From contig JAXHUK010000074.1 in the NCBI GenBank assembly GCA_034189725.1, positions 1-17,785 on the forward strand: a stretch of DNA of 17,785 bases. Direction: 5' to 3'. The DNA comes from JAXHUK01 sp034189725. Its GTDB lineage: Bacteria; Chloroflexota; Dehalococcoidia; SZUA-161. Each line of letters begins with the position of its first letter. Within the stretch, counting starts at the first letter, position 1. Both the position numbers and the translations under genes were made by a program. Below, piece by piece: positions 7,927 to 14,993 of the stretch. A model generated the notes under the pieces. It searched no databases and was not told the origin of the DNA. It worked only from the letters and a program-made list of their open reading frames with translations.

Positions 7927-8391
7927 TCAGCCTCGCGATGGAAGCATGACAGTAGCAGTACCAGGAGTGGTTACTTCACCCTTGCCATTCTCTACACCGA
8001 TATCCGCATCAACGTAATACTCGCCGTTTTCGGTGTATTTTCGAGTAACCTTTCCCTTACACAGCCACGTCTCACCATCGTGTGGTTGGTCCATCGTCTT
8101 CATCAAACGAGGAAAGTCCATTCCTCGATATTGACAGGAGAATTTTTTCAAAGTGCCTTGCTCCCCCATCCAACTGGTCACTAACTGGATCAACCAGCCC
8201 TGCTTGAGTGCTCCGTGCACAATGGGACCACCAGTCCCCTGAGCCTTACCAAACGCATCCTCAAAATGGTGCGGATTAAAATCACCGCTTGCCCCTGCCC
8301 ATCTAACCAGCATTACCGAGTGGGCTATCTTAGGCAAGTCGGGCAATTCAGTACCAACCTCAACATCTTCCCAATATAATTGCTTTGCCAT
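7927..8391 (-). CDS. MaoC-like hydratase/dehydratase
   Basis: A 154-residue single hotdog-fold protein of the (R)-specific enoyl-CoA hydratase (MaoC) type. The hydratase-2 motif is intact: Asp37-x-Asn39-Pro40-x-His42 in GDFNPHHF, followed by GGPIVHG (54-60). Family members add water across enoyl-CoA or remove it from (R)-3-hydroxyacyl-CoA. The start at 8391 is chosen over an ATG 15 nt upstream because GGAGG lies 6 nt before it. It follows the gene at 8415-8876, a MaoC N-terminal-type homolog, by 23 bp. Such pairs commonly form heterodimers in which one subunit carries the catalytic Asp/His; here this subunit has the clear motif. The metF-like gene upstream on the same strand suggests co-expression. 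Substrate is not readable from sequence. Confidence 0.88.
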   Translation of the reverse strand: MAKQLYWEDVEVGTELPDLPKIAHSVMLVRWAGASGDFNPHHFEDAFGKAQGTGGPIVHGALKQGWLIQLVTSWMGEQGTLKKFSCQYRGMDFPRLMKTMDQPHDGETWLCKGKVTRKYTENGEYYVDADIGVENGKGEVTTPGTATVMLPSRG

Positions 8392-8414
8392 TTCTTTCCT
8401 CCACAAGGTTAGGG

Positions 8415-8876
8415 TTACTTACGGCCAATCAGGGTTTGCACTGCCTTAGCCACAAGGTCACCGTTCTGATTGAGATACTCTGTCTCGAAGGTACAAATCA
8501 TCATTAAGGCTTTACCTTCCTTCTCAACAACGTCTTTAACCTTTGGACTGGCTATCAGGATATCCCCTGCGCGCACGGGCAAAAAGAACTCGTACTCTAT
8601 ACCTCCATCCAGGAGCCGGTAAAAGCCAGAGTTAATCAGAGCCATTATCAAACCCATCATCGCTTCCGAACCGACTGGTTTGGAAGGCCATCCAAAGAAA
8701 CCTGGTGGAGCAATCATGCTTCTATATCTAGTCTTGCTTGCATACTCCTCATCGTGGTAAAGCGGATTGCTATCTCCTACTGCATCGGCAAATCTTCGTA
8801 TCGCCCCTTTCTCGACCTCTCTAACATGTGGCGGATATACCTTACCTATAAACTGCTTCAGCTCTTCTGGAACCAT
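8415..8876 (-). CDS. MaoC N-terminal (FAS1-like) dehydratase domain protein, probable partner subunit
   Basis: 153 residues matching the MaoC_dehydrat_N / FAS1-like dehydratase type: GDSNPLYHDEEYA (34-46) followed by IAPPGFFGWP (55-64). A single hotdog domain is expected. The motif DSNPLYH has one extra residue before His compared with D-x-NP-x-H, typical of the partner-type subunit. GGAGG lies 6 nt before the ATG at 8876, so the start is well supported. It stands 23 bp upstream of the catalytic-type MaoC gene and 103 bp downstream of metF on the same strand. A heterodimeric enoyl-CoA hydratase or (R)-3-hydroxyacyl dehydratase, as in mycobacterial HadAB-like or steroid-side-chain enzymes, is the best inference. 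It might instead act alone as a thioester-binding protein. Confidence 0.85.
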   Translation of the reverse strand: MVPEELKQFIGKVYPPHVREVEKGAIRRFADAVGDSNPLYHDEEYASKTRYRSMIAPPGFFGWPSKPVGSEAMMGLIMALINSGFYRLLDGGIEYEFFLPVRAGDILIASPKVKDVVEKEGKALMMICTFETEYLNQNGDLVAKAVQTLIGRK

Positions 8877-8979
8877 CCGGCACCTCCATAATTAAGATCG
8901 TTTCCAAATGACACCTGGAAATAACCAGAAACGCTCGATAGAACCAGACGCTCTATCACAGAACTATGTAAAGCTCCAC

Positions 8980-9906
8980 TTAGGAGACTTGTGGCCGTGG
9001 CAAAAGTTTTGCCTGCTCTAAGATCTCTGGGACAGCTTCCTCCCATTCTATAGCCATGAGATGAATTCCAGCCACCCCTTTAATCTCACGCACCTCGTTA
9101 ATGATATCCACACATTGTTTTATTCCCTCTTTGGGAACTTCTTCCTTGGTAACTCCCTTCAACCGCTCAATAACGGTTTCAGGCACATCCATTCCAGGAA
9201 CTTTCTTCTGCATGTAACGTGCCGCACCTATCGATTTTATTGGTGCAACTCCCGCAAGAATCTTCACCTTCTCATGCAGCCCTCTCTCTCGGACTGCTTC
9301 CATCCATTTTGCGAACTTATCCACATTATAAATGATCTGTGTCTGGACGAAATCAGCACCAGCAGCTACTTTGTTAGCCAATCGAAATACCCTGAACTCA
9401 AATGGATCGGCGAACGGATTGGCGGCAGCCCCTATATAGAGCTTTGGTTCAACCTTCATATCTTCGCCGCATTGGAACTTCTTCTCATCCCTCATATCCT
9501 TTACCATCTTCACGAGTTGGATAGAATCAAGGTCATATACCCCTCTCGCCATGGGATGGTTCCCGAACACCTGGTGGTCACCAGTAAGACACAACATATT
9601 GTTGATGCCCAGAGCAGCAGCGCCCAATATGTCCATCTGGAGAGCAATACGATTCCGATCACGGCATGTCATCTGCACGGTCGGCTCTAATCCCTCCTCT
9701 TTTCCCAGAATGCAAGCTGCCCAACTCGCCATGCGAACTACCGCGGTCTGCCCATCGGTGATATTGACGGCATCTACATTTCCCTTTAAGTGCTTTGCTT
9801 TACTCCTGATTACTTCAGGATCAGCGCTTGCCGGGGGGCCAAGCTCACCGGTTACTGCGAATTGGCCACTTTCCAGTACTTTTTCCAGCTTGCTATTTGA
9901 CTTCAT
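8980..9906 (-). CDS. metF: Methylenetetrahydrofolate reductase (MetF family)
   Basis: 308 residues, a TIM-barrel flavoprotein that reduces 5,10-methylene-THF to 5-methyl-THF, for methionine synthesis or the methyl branch of the Wood-Ljungdahl pathway. The N-terminal GELGPP (20-25) places Glu21 at the position of the catalytic Glu in the family's FE-F-PP segment. VNITDGQ, QMTCRDRNR and LCLTGDH follow as FAD and folate contact segments, and ADFVQTQIIY matches the conserved barrel strand late in the family. The length is close to the 296 of E. coli MetF. AGGAAAGG precedes the ATG at 9906. No zinc-binding MetV partner gene or other Wood-Ljungdahl gene lies in the window. First gene of a possible operon with the two hydratase genes, although the 103-bp gap allows a separate start. 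Confidence 0.9.
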   Translation of the reverse strand: MKSNSKLEKVLESGQFAVTGELGPPASADPEVIRSKAKHLKGNVDAVNITDGQTAVVRMASWAACILGKEEGLEPTVQMTCRDRNRIALQMDILGAAALGINNMLCLTGDHQVFGNHPMARGVYDLDSIQLVKMVKDMRDEKKFQCGEDMKVEPKLYIGAAANPFADPFEFRVFRLANKVAAGADFVQTQIIYNVDKFAKWMEAVRERGLHEKVKILAGVAPIKSIGAARYMQKKVPGMDVPETVIERLKGVTKEEVPKEGIKQCVDIINEVREIKGVAGIHLMAIEWEEAVPEILEQAKLLPRPQVS

Positions 9907-10370
9907 TACCTTTCCTCTCTAGCATATGCTTACTCAGTCAGCCATAAGGTTGACACTGTTATCTCCACACGATAGTAACTTAATCCTTATTCGACATACC
10001 TGTCCCAGCTATTCCTCCCCTATTACTGTGAGCAACACGGCAAAAAAACAGAGTTTCCTACATATAGCAATCCATCATTAGTATAGGAAAATTGTTCGCT
10101 CTTGTCCAGTTCGCAGGATAATTGTTAATCCGCGTAGTAATTCCGAGAAGAAGAAAATCGACCATAGCGTATATTTGTAGAATGTCATATCTACAGGTTG
10201 TCTGGGGAAAAAAGTATTGACACCGCGTTATCACATGCGTATACTTGCTTCATTATCGAGTGTTGTATGGGCAACCATGGTTATATACACTTGCTACCGG
10301 TATCCAGATGCACGCGTGGATTAAATGCCAAAAAGATTAACCATAAAAATGAAGAAAGGGGTACTGTTCA
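9907..10370. other. Divergent intergenic region between metF and the SnoaL-like gene
   Basis: 464 bases that must hold control elements for both directions. Rightward, a near-consensus promoter is at 10217-10245. Leftward, I see no convincing -35/-10 pair for metF; a GTTACTAT half-site lies at 9979-9972 on the minus strand. The leader of the rightward gene holds the palindrome AACCATGGTT (10273-10282). No reading frame here looks like a gene. Confidence 0.6.
10217..10245 (+). promoter_or_regulatory. Near-consensus sigma-70 promoter for the SnoaL-like gene
   Basis: TTGACA (10217-10222), exactly 17 bp, then TATACT (10240-10245): a perfect -35 and a 5-of-6 -10. Predicted transcription start is near 10252, leaving a leader of about 119 nt before the ATG at 10371. 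This is the best promoter match in the window. Confidence 0.75.
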
Positions 10371-10826
10371 ATGTCCCTGGAGGAGAATAAGGCGATCGTT
10401 CGCAGGTTTATTGATGCCTATAATCAGCGAAATATGGACATATTCGACGAGCTAGTAGCACCAGATTATATCGACCACACCCATCAGCTACAAGGTCGGG
10501 AAGACTTCAAACAGTTATTCACCACAGCTTTCAACGGCTTCCCCGATTGGCATGAAACTATTGAGGACATCATCGCTGAAGGAGACAAGGTGTGGGTTCG
10601 TGTTGAAGCTACGGGCACTCATAGCGGCAAATGGAACCTTTTTGGAGTTCCCTTACTCCCTACTGGCAATAAGGTAACAATGATGATGGTTTTCATCTGG
10701 CGCATAGTCAATGGCAAACTTGTGGAGGGTGGGGAAGTCGATGACTCACTGGATTTCAACAAACAAATAGGTATCATCGAATATACAGAAAAGGGAAAGG
10801 AAATCTTTCCGGAAGATGCAAAGTAA
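10371..10826 (+). CDS. SnoaL-like / ester cyclase family protein (NTF2-like fold)
   Basis: 151 residues of the NTF2-like superfamily. The order of segments is the SnoaL-like ester-cyclase pattern: NKAIVRRFIDAYNQRN (6-21), ELVAPDYIDH (27-36), FPDWHETIEDIIAEGDKVWV (57-76), ATGTHSGKW (80-88) and VNGKLVEGGEVDD (113-125). A cone-shaped pocket of about 130 residues is expected, often dimeric. Members range from polyketide cyclases to uncharacterised small-molecule binders, so no reaction is assigned. GAAAGGGG sits upstream of the ATG. It is transcribed alone from the strong promoter at 10217-10245, with no neighbour in the same unit; the next 230 bases are repeats. No polyketide gene is nearby, which argues against the antibiotic-cyclase role. 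High expression is inferred from the promoter only. Confidence 0.88.
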   Translation: MSLEENKAIVRRFIDAYNQRNMDIFDELVAPDYIDHTHQLQGREDFKQLFTTAFNGFPDWHETIEDIIAEGDKVWVRVEATGTHSGKWNLFGVPLLPTGNKVTMMMVFIWRIVNGKLVEGGEVDDSLDFNKQIGIIEYTEKGKEIFPEDAK

Positions 10827-10868
10827 CTCACCACGAATCCAGCGTTACCGGGGCCTTACGCGTCCTGG

Positions 10869-10888
10869 ACTCCTGCTCCCGCAGGAGT
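10869..10888. repeat. Perfect short hairpin after the SnoaL-like gene
   Basis: ACTCCTGC-TCCC-GCAGGAGT: 8-bp stem with 4-nt loop, 43 bases after the stop codon at 10826. The following bases are not T-rich, so an intrinsic terminator is uncertain; it may stabilise the mRNA 3' end or belong to the adjacent repeat cluster. Confidence 0.5.
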
Positions 10889-10903
10889 GGCAGTAGTATG
10901 TCA

Positions 10904-10937
10904 TTATTCCGAAAATAGACCTCAATTCCGTTCGTCC
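10904..10937 (+). repeat. 34-nt dispersed repeat, copy 2
   Basis: Matches 7734-7767 in inverted orientation with one mismatch. It runs directly into TCCTGAGCCTGTCGAAGGG (10935-10953), a motif that I recognise as a common dispersed intergenic repeat in environmental bacterial genomes. Lies between the SnoaL-like gene and the histidine kinase. Confidence 0.85.
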
Positions 10938-10973
10938 TGAGCCTGTCGAAGGGTTATTTGTGGAGCTACCCCA

Positions 10974-10998
10974 TAGGGATTCGGTGCCCGAATCCCTA
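10974..10998. repeat. Perfect 11-bp hairpin with a 3-nt loop
   Basis: TAGGGATTCGG (10974-10984), loop TGC, CCGAATCCCTA (10988-10998). It is followed by CACGAATGG rather than a T-run. Located about 50 bp before the kinase promoter and after the dispersed repeat; it could be part of the repeat cluster or a transcription-blocking structure. Confidence 0.6.
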
Positions 10999-11025
10999 CA
11001 CGAATGGTGCTTGGCTATTGCTATA

Positions 11026-11054
11026 TTTTCAATTTTGTTCTGAGTCATTATACT
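11026..11054 (+). promoter_or_regulatory. Probable promoter of the histidine kinase operon
   Basis: TTTTCA (11026-11031), 17 bp, TATACT (11049-11054). Transcription would begin near 11060-11062, at or just before the start codon at 11066, so the mRNA would be leaderless or nearly so. This fits the lack of a Shine-Dalgarno there. Confidence 0.55.
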
Positions 11055-11065
11055 AGAACGTGACA

Positions 11066-12685
11066 ATGAATCGTCGTAATAGTGTTAATAAGTCACGGGA
11101 AAACAGTCAAGTACGCCCCTTTTCAGAACAGGGTCGTGAAGAGAAATCGGCTGGTGAATCCGACCGTTTCTTCCGCTCCGTTTTTGACAATGCTAACGAT
11201 GCCATTTTCCTGATGGACCAGGATATATTCATCGATTGTAATCGTAAGACCGAGGAAATGTTCGGCTGCCGCTGTGAAGACATCCTGCAACGAACACCCT
11301 ATGAATTCTCACCAGAGCAACAACCGGACGGCGCCGATTCCAGAAAGAAAGCTTTAGCCTACATCGGCGCAGCGCTGGACGGCGTACCACAGGTCTTCGA
11401 ATGGCAACACAGGCGACTGGACGGCTCATTGTTCGATGCCGAAGTAAGCCTTAATAGAATTGAGATTGGCAGTAGAACAGTAATCCAGGCTATCGTGAGA
11501 GATATTACGTGGCGGAAAAAGGCAGAGGAAGAGCTCAAAAAGGCCTATGATGAGCTCGAACTACGTGTCGAACAGAGAACCTCAGAACTGAAAAGGACCA
11601 ATGAATTCCTTGAGTCGGAGGTGAAGCAGCGCAAGCAAGCTCAGGAAGCGCTCCTCAGGAGCGAGGCCAAATACCGGGAACTCGTCGAAAACGCTAACAG
11701 CATCGTCCTGGAAATGAACAGCGAAGGCAAAGTGACCTTCATGAACCGGTATGGCCAGGAATTCTTCGGTTACGACGAGTCCGAGATTCTTGGCAGAAGC
11801 GTGGTGGGGACAATAGTGCCGGAGAAGGATTCCTCTGGAAACGACCTGCGCCTGTTTATCAAGGATGTGTTACTGCACCCCCACAAGTATGGTAGCAGCG
11901 AAAACGAGAACATGCGAAAGAACGGTGAGCGGGTGTGGATAGCCTGGACTAATAAGGCGATACGCGATCCTGAAAGGGAACAACCCGAGGTACTCTGCAT
12001 CGGTATTGATCGAACAGAACAGAAGCAGGCACAGGAACGGCTTGCCGAGGAGATGCAGGAGAAAGTCGCCGCCAGTGAACGTAATCGGCTGGCGAGAGAC
12101 CTGCACGATGCTGTGAGCCAGACCCTTTTCTCTGCCAGCCTGATAGCTGAAGTACTACCCCGATTGTGGGAGAAAGACCAAGACGAAGGAAAAAGACGCT
12201 TGGAAGAAGTACGTCAACTGTCCCGCAGCGCTCTTGCCGAGATGCGTACGCTCCTTTTCGAGTTGCGCCCGGCGGCCCTGGCTGAAGCAGAACTGAGCGA
12301 CCTGCTGCAGCAGCTTGCTGACACGGTAACCGGACGAGCGCGATTACCGGTAACGCTCAAGATATCTGGTAAAATGGCATTGCCAACTGAAGTGAAGGTT
12401 GCCCTTTATCGGATAGCTCAGGAGGCATTGAACAACATCACAAAGCATTCGGGAGCACAGCAAGTGAACGTAGAACTGGAATACAGACAGGACCGGGTAG
12501 TACTGAAGGTAAGTGATAACGGGAAAGGTTTTGATGAAACTACCCAAGCTCCCGAAAGCCTCGGGATAGGTATTATGAAAGAACGAGCGAACGCCGCAGG
12601 AGCTGACCTTAAAATAGAGAGCACAACAGGACGTGGCACTACCGTATCCGTCCAATGGAAAAGAAAATCCGTGGAGGAGGCATGA
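11066..12685 (+). CDS. Cytoplasmic PAS-PAS sensor histidine kinase (NarX/HisKA_3 type)
   Basis: About 539 residues; an alternative GTG start lies two codons upstream at 11060. Positions are counted from that GTG. No membrane segment or signal peptide, so it senses inside the cell. Order: PAS (35-150, FFRSVFDNANDAIFLMD), coiled-coil (155-200), second PAS (202-320), dimerisation/phosphoacceptor helix with His349 in ARDLHDAVSQTLF (345-357), then an HATPase_c domain with N-box EALNNITKH (455-463), G1 DNGKGF (486-491) and G2 GIGIMKERA (502-510). The DLHD box is the HisKA_3 class that partners LuxR-type regulators. The stop codon overlaps the next gene's start, and that gene is a LuxR-type response regulator: a clear cognate pair. 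PAS ligand unknown; there is no visible Cys or His cluster that would show heme or iron-sulfur binding. Confidence 0.93.
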   Translation: MNRRNSVNKSRENSQVRPFSEQGREEKSAGESDRFFRSVFDNANDAIFLMDQDIFIDCNRKTEEMFGCRCEDILQRTPYEFSPEQQPDGADSRKKALAYIGAALDGVPQVFEWQHRRLDGSLFDAEVSLNRIEIGSRTVIQAIVRDITWRKKAEEELKKAYDELELRVEQRTSELKRTNEFLESEVKQRKQAQEALLRSEAKYRELVENANSIVLEMNSEGKVTFMNRYGQEFFGYDESEILGRSVVGTIVPEKDSSGNDLRLFIKDVLLHPHKYGSSENENMRKNGERVWIAWTNKAIRDPEREQPEVLCIGIDRTEQKQAQERLAEEMQEKVAASERNRLARDLHDAVSQTLFSASLIAEVLPRLWEKDQDEGKRRLEEVRQLSRSALAEMRTLLFELRPAALAEAELSDLLQQLADTVTGRARLPVTLKISGKMALPTEVKVALYRIAQEALNNITKHSGAQQVNVELEYRQDRVVLKVSDNGKGFDETTQAPESLGIGIMKERANAAGADLKIESTTGRGTTVSVQWKRKSVEEA

Positions 12686-13326
12686 TGGCGACTCCCGATC
12701 CTATTCGAGTCATGATAGTTGACGACCACACAGTGGTGCGGAGCGGATTGGCAGCCGTGATGCTGGCATTTGACGACCTTGAAATGGTCGGTGAGGCTGC
12801 CAGTGGTGAGGAGGCGCTGAGCAAATGCGAGCAGCTTAACCCCGACGTTGTGCTCATGGACCTGGTTATGCCCGGAATGGACGGAGCAACTGCCACGAAT
12901 GCTATCCTGAAAAAGTGCCCCAAGGTTCGCGTTATCGCTTTGACGAGTTTCAAAGAGAGGGATTTGGTGGAGGGAGCGTTAAAAGCTGGCGCCATGAGCT
13001 ACCTGCTCAAGAATGTCTCTGCCGAGGAACTGGCCAAGGCCATCAGGGAAGCCATAGCCGGGCACCCGAGCCTTTCACCAGAGGCAGCGGAGGCTCTCAT
13101 TCAGAGTGTGAGAGAACCTGAGTCGCCGTCGTACGATCTCACCGAGCGCGAGGTCGAAATATTGACCTTGATGGTGCAGGGGCTACCCAACAATGGAATA
13201 GCAGAGCGCCTTTTTGTCAGCCGTTCCACGGTAAAGTTCCACGTCAGCAATATCCTCTCCAAGCTGGGTGTTACCAGCCGGACCGAAGCAGTTGCCCTAG
13301 CTGTTAAAAACCACCTGGTCACCTGA
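12685..13326 (+). CDS. LuxR/NarL-type response regulator, cognate to the upstream kinase
   Basis: 213 residues from the ATG at 12685; an ATG at 12682 overlaps the kinase stop as ATGA. GGAGG at 12673-12677 is 7 nt before 12685, so I favour the later ATG. Receiver (7-125) is complete: Asp13-Asp14, phosphoacceptor Asp59 in LMDLVMPGMDG, Thr87, Lys109 in YLLKN. LuxR helix-turn-helix (151-213): LTEREVEILTLMVQGLPNNG then AERLFVSRSTVKFHVSNILS. A normal two-domain transcription factor, in contrast to the degenerate regulator at 6117-6881. It forms a kinase-regulator operon ending at the terminator 37 bp downstream. Target promoters are not identifiable here; the genes downstream are plausible candidates by position only. 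Confidence 0.94.
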   Translation: MATPDPIRVMIVDDHTVVRSGLAAVMLAFDDLEMVGEAASGEEALSKCEQLNPDVVLMDLVMPGMDGATATNAILKKCPKVRVIALTSFKERDLVEGALKAGAMSYLLKNVSAEELAKAIREAIAGHPSLSPEAAEALIQSVREPESPSYDLTEREVEILTLMVQGLPNNGIAERLFVSRSTVKFHVSNILSKLGVTSRTEAVALAVKNHLVT

Positions 13327-13362
13327 CCAGTAAGAACTTTGGTCACTTTTCCAGCACAGAAT

Positions 13363-13400
13363 CCCCCTGATGATGGGCGCATCCGGGGGTTTTTCTTTTT
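13363..13400 (+). terminator. Rho-independent terminator of the two-component operon
   Basis: CCCCC (13363-13367), a T/C mismatch, GATG, 7-nt loop, CATC, GGGGG (13385-13389), then TTTTTCTTTTT. Strong GC stem and long T-run 37 bp after the regulator stop codon. Confidence 0.88.
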
Positions 13401-13446
13401 ATACTGGCAACGATGGCAGTGAACTAACAAAGTGAGCAAGGATGTA

Positions 13447-13812
13447 ATGAAGATTCTACTAGCTGATGACCAACCCAATGTGCGCTCAGCACTGCGGCTG
13501 CTGCTGGAACAGGAAGCAGGACTGTCGATCACGGCTGAGGCCAGTAACTGCAGAGAACTGCTTGCGGCCATGGAAGAGAACTGCCCAGACCTCCTCTTGC
13601 TCGATTGGGAGTTACCAGGTGATACAGATGTGGAACTGATTCCCACACTCCGAGCAAAATGTCCTGAACTCGTTATTATCGCTCTGAGCAGTCGTCCTGA
13701 GGCACGTCGAGCAGCTTTGAATGCTGGTGCTGAAAATTTTGTCAGCAAGGGAAGTACACCACCAGAGGTCATTGCAGCGGTGAAAAAGTATCAGCAGCCG
13801 AATAAAGACTAA
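13447..13812 (+). CDS. Stand-alone receiver-domain protein (CheY-like)
   Basis: 121 residues, only a receiver domain: Asp7-Asp8, phosphoacceptor Asp53 in LLLLDWELPG, Ser81 and Lys101 in FVSKG. No output domain is present before the stop. I chose ATG 13447 over a GTG at 13432 because AAGGA lies 4 nt before it. It comes just after the terminator of the kinase-regulator operon and 14 bp before the CvpA-like gene, so it is probably the first gene of a new unit. Possible jobs are a phosphate sink or alternative acceptor for the neighbouring kinase, or an effector through protein contact; both are inferences. The receiver resembles those of LuxR-type regulators, so loss of an output domain is a likely origin. 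Confidence 0.88.
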   Translation: MKILLADDQPNVRSALRLLLEQEAGLSITAEASNCRELLAAMEENCPDLLLLDWELPGDTDVELIPTLRAKCPELVIIALSSRPEARRAALNAGAENFVSKGSTPPEVIAAVKKYQQPNKD

Positions 13813-13826
13813 CAGGAGGACACATC

Positions 13827-14336
13827 ATGGTATGGGTAAATATTTTTGTCGTCTTTATCCTCTTAATCAGCTTGCTAGCTGGTTTGAAAGAGGGGGCAGT
13901 AAAGCACTTCTTTAACTTGATGATAGCGGTCATAGCTGTTTTTGTTGCCGGCCTGGTCTACCATTTAATTGCCTGGCTGCTTTCCTTCCTCCCTGGTGAG
14001 AACTGGGAAAACTTCCTCGGCTTCTTCATCAGCTACGCCATCATCATCGCCATACTGCACCTCATATTCCTTGTTCCTCGAAAACTCACTCAGAAAAAAT
14101 GGAAGCGAGGGCTGCCATACCGGTTGCTCGGCGGCGCCCTCAATGTAGTCGGTACCAGCATCGGTCTGGTGGTATTTGCCCTGGTATTGTCCGCCTTTCC
14201 TATTTTCGACTGGCTGGCACGATGGGTGGCTGGCTCCAGTGTCATGTCCTTTATCGTGCAGATTTTTGGCTTTGTTCAGGTGCTGCTCCCGGAAGAACTC
14301 CAGGCCGCAGCTTCTCTGATTTCGACAATAGTCTAG
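13827..14336 (+). CDS. CvpA-family integral membrane protein
   Basis: 169 residues with four hydrophobic segments, approximately 2-20, 29-53, 66-83 and 107-125. The N-terminal LISLLAGLKEGAVKHFFNLM matches the CvpA pattern of a first helix followed by a Gly-rich turn. A basic KKWKRG loop lies near 90-95 between the third and fourth segments, and the C-terminal quarter (130-169) is hydrophobic but could be a membrane-associated helix. AGGAGG is 7 nt before the ATG. CvpA proteins are linked to envelope integrity and, in E. coli, colicin V production; a precise role here is not known. It is placed directly after the lone receiver and likely shares a transcript. The gene is followed by 160 bases with no gene. 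Confidence 0.75.
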   Translation: MVWVNIFVVFILLISLLAGLKEGAVKHFFNLMIAVIAVFVAGLVYHLIAWLLSFLPGENWENFLGFFISYAIIIAILHLIFLVPRKLTQKKWKRGLPYRLLGGALNVVGTSIGLVVFALVLSAFPIFDWLARWVAGSSVMSFIVQIFGFVQVLLPEELQAAASLISTIV

Positions 14337-14495
14337 AAACAAGATGGTTTTCATCCGCTGTGGTGCCGATGGTAAATCAGCACAGATGACGCTGGTAGTT
14401 TTTGAATAGCATTCGCAAGCACGGGTTTCCCAAGGGTTTGTTCGATTTCCCAGGGTAGTAAATAGCAAAGCAAGAATGATGGCGGAGGTTTGAAA

Positions 14496-14954
14496 ATGAA
14501 AGGAATAGTTATTTTTGACACTTCCTACGGGAACACCAGGACAATCGCAGAAACAATTTCAGAGACATTGCAAGAGTCTGGACTAGAAGTCGATACCGCT
14601 TACGTGAAGGATATAAAGAAGATGAGTGCCAGGGACTGCGATTTCCTGGTTCTCGGTTCTCCGACCAGATTTGGTACGATGAGCTTCACGGTCAAAGGTT
14701 TGCTAGGCAAGGTGAAGAGTAAAGAATGGATGAACAAGCCGTTTGTAGCCTTCGACACTGAAAACCCTGAGAACATTGAGAGGAATGAGGGCAGCGCCGC
14801 CGAAAAGATTGCTGAAACGCTCGGAAAGAAGCAGATGATCCAGTTGTTGCCGGTTCTGAAAGCCGTTGTGCTGGGGATGAAGGGGCCGCTTCAGGAAGGC
14901 GAAATCGAGCGGGCAAGAGAGTACGCAAGGGAAGTTGCCTTTAAATTGAAGTAA
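14496..14954 (+). CDS. Flavodoxin family protein
   Basis: 152 residues, a short-chain flavodoxin-like FMN electron carrier. The phosphate-binding loop is T9-S-Y-G-N-T14 after the first strand KGIVIFD; SPTRFG (55-60) begins the isoalloxazine-side loop, and FVAFDT marks the third strand. The start is ATG 14496: GGAGG (14484-14488) is 7 nt upstream, whereas a TTG at 14490 would be 1 nt from it. It lies 39 bp before a large FAD oxidoreductase on the same strand and may supply electrons to it, an inference from spacing alone. No Fe-S ligands. A member of the related multimeric-flavodoxin or menaquinone-dependent protoporphyrinogen-oxidase-like group is also possible. Confidence 0.87.
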   Translation: MKGIVIFDTSYGNTRTIAETISETLQESGLEVDTAYVKDIKKMSARDCDFLVLGSPTRFGTMSFTVKGLLGKVKSKEWMNKPFVAFDTENPENIERNEGSAAEKIAETLGKKQMIQLLPVLKAVVLGMKGPLQEGEIERAREYAREVAFKLK

Positions 14955-14993
14955 ATAATAATCGCCAAAACATAGAATCCGGGAGGGAAACCG

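Noticed and set aside
10252..10370. Riboswitch in the leader of the SnoaL-like gene
   Set aside because: Only a short palindrome is visible; no known aptamer core or terminator/anti-terminator pair can be drawn.
10198..10455. 85-codon plus-strand open frame
   Set aside because: It covers the promoter and leader of the SnoaL-like gene and overlaps that gene's start in another frame.
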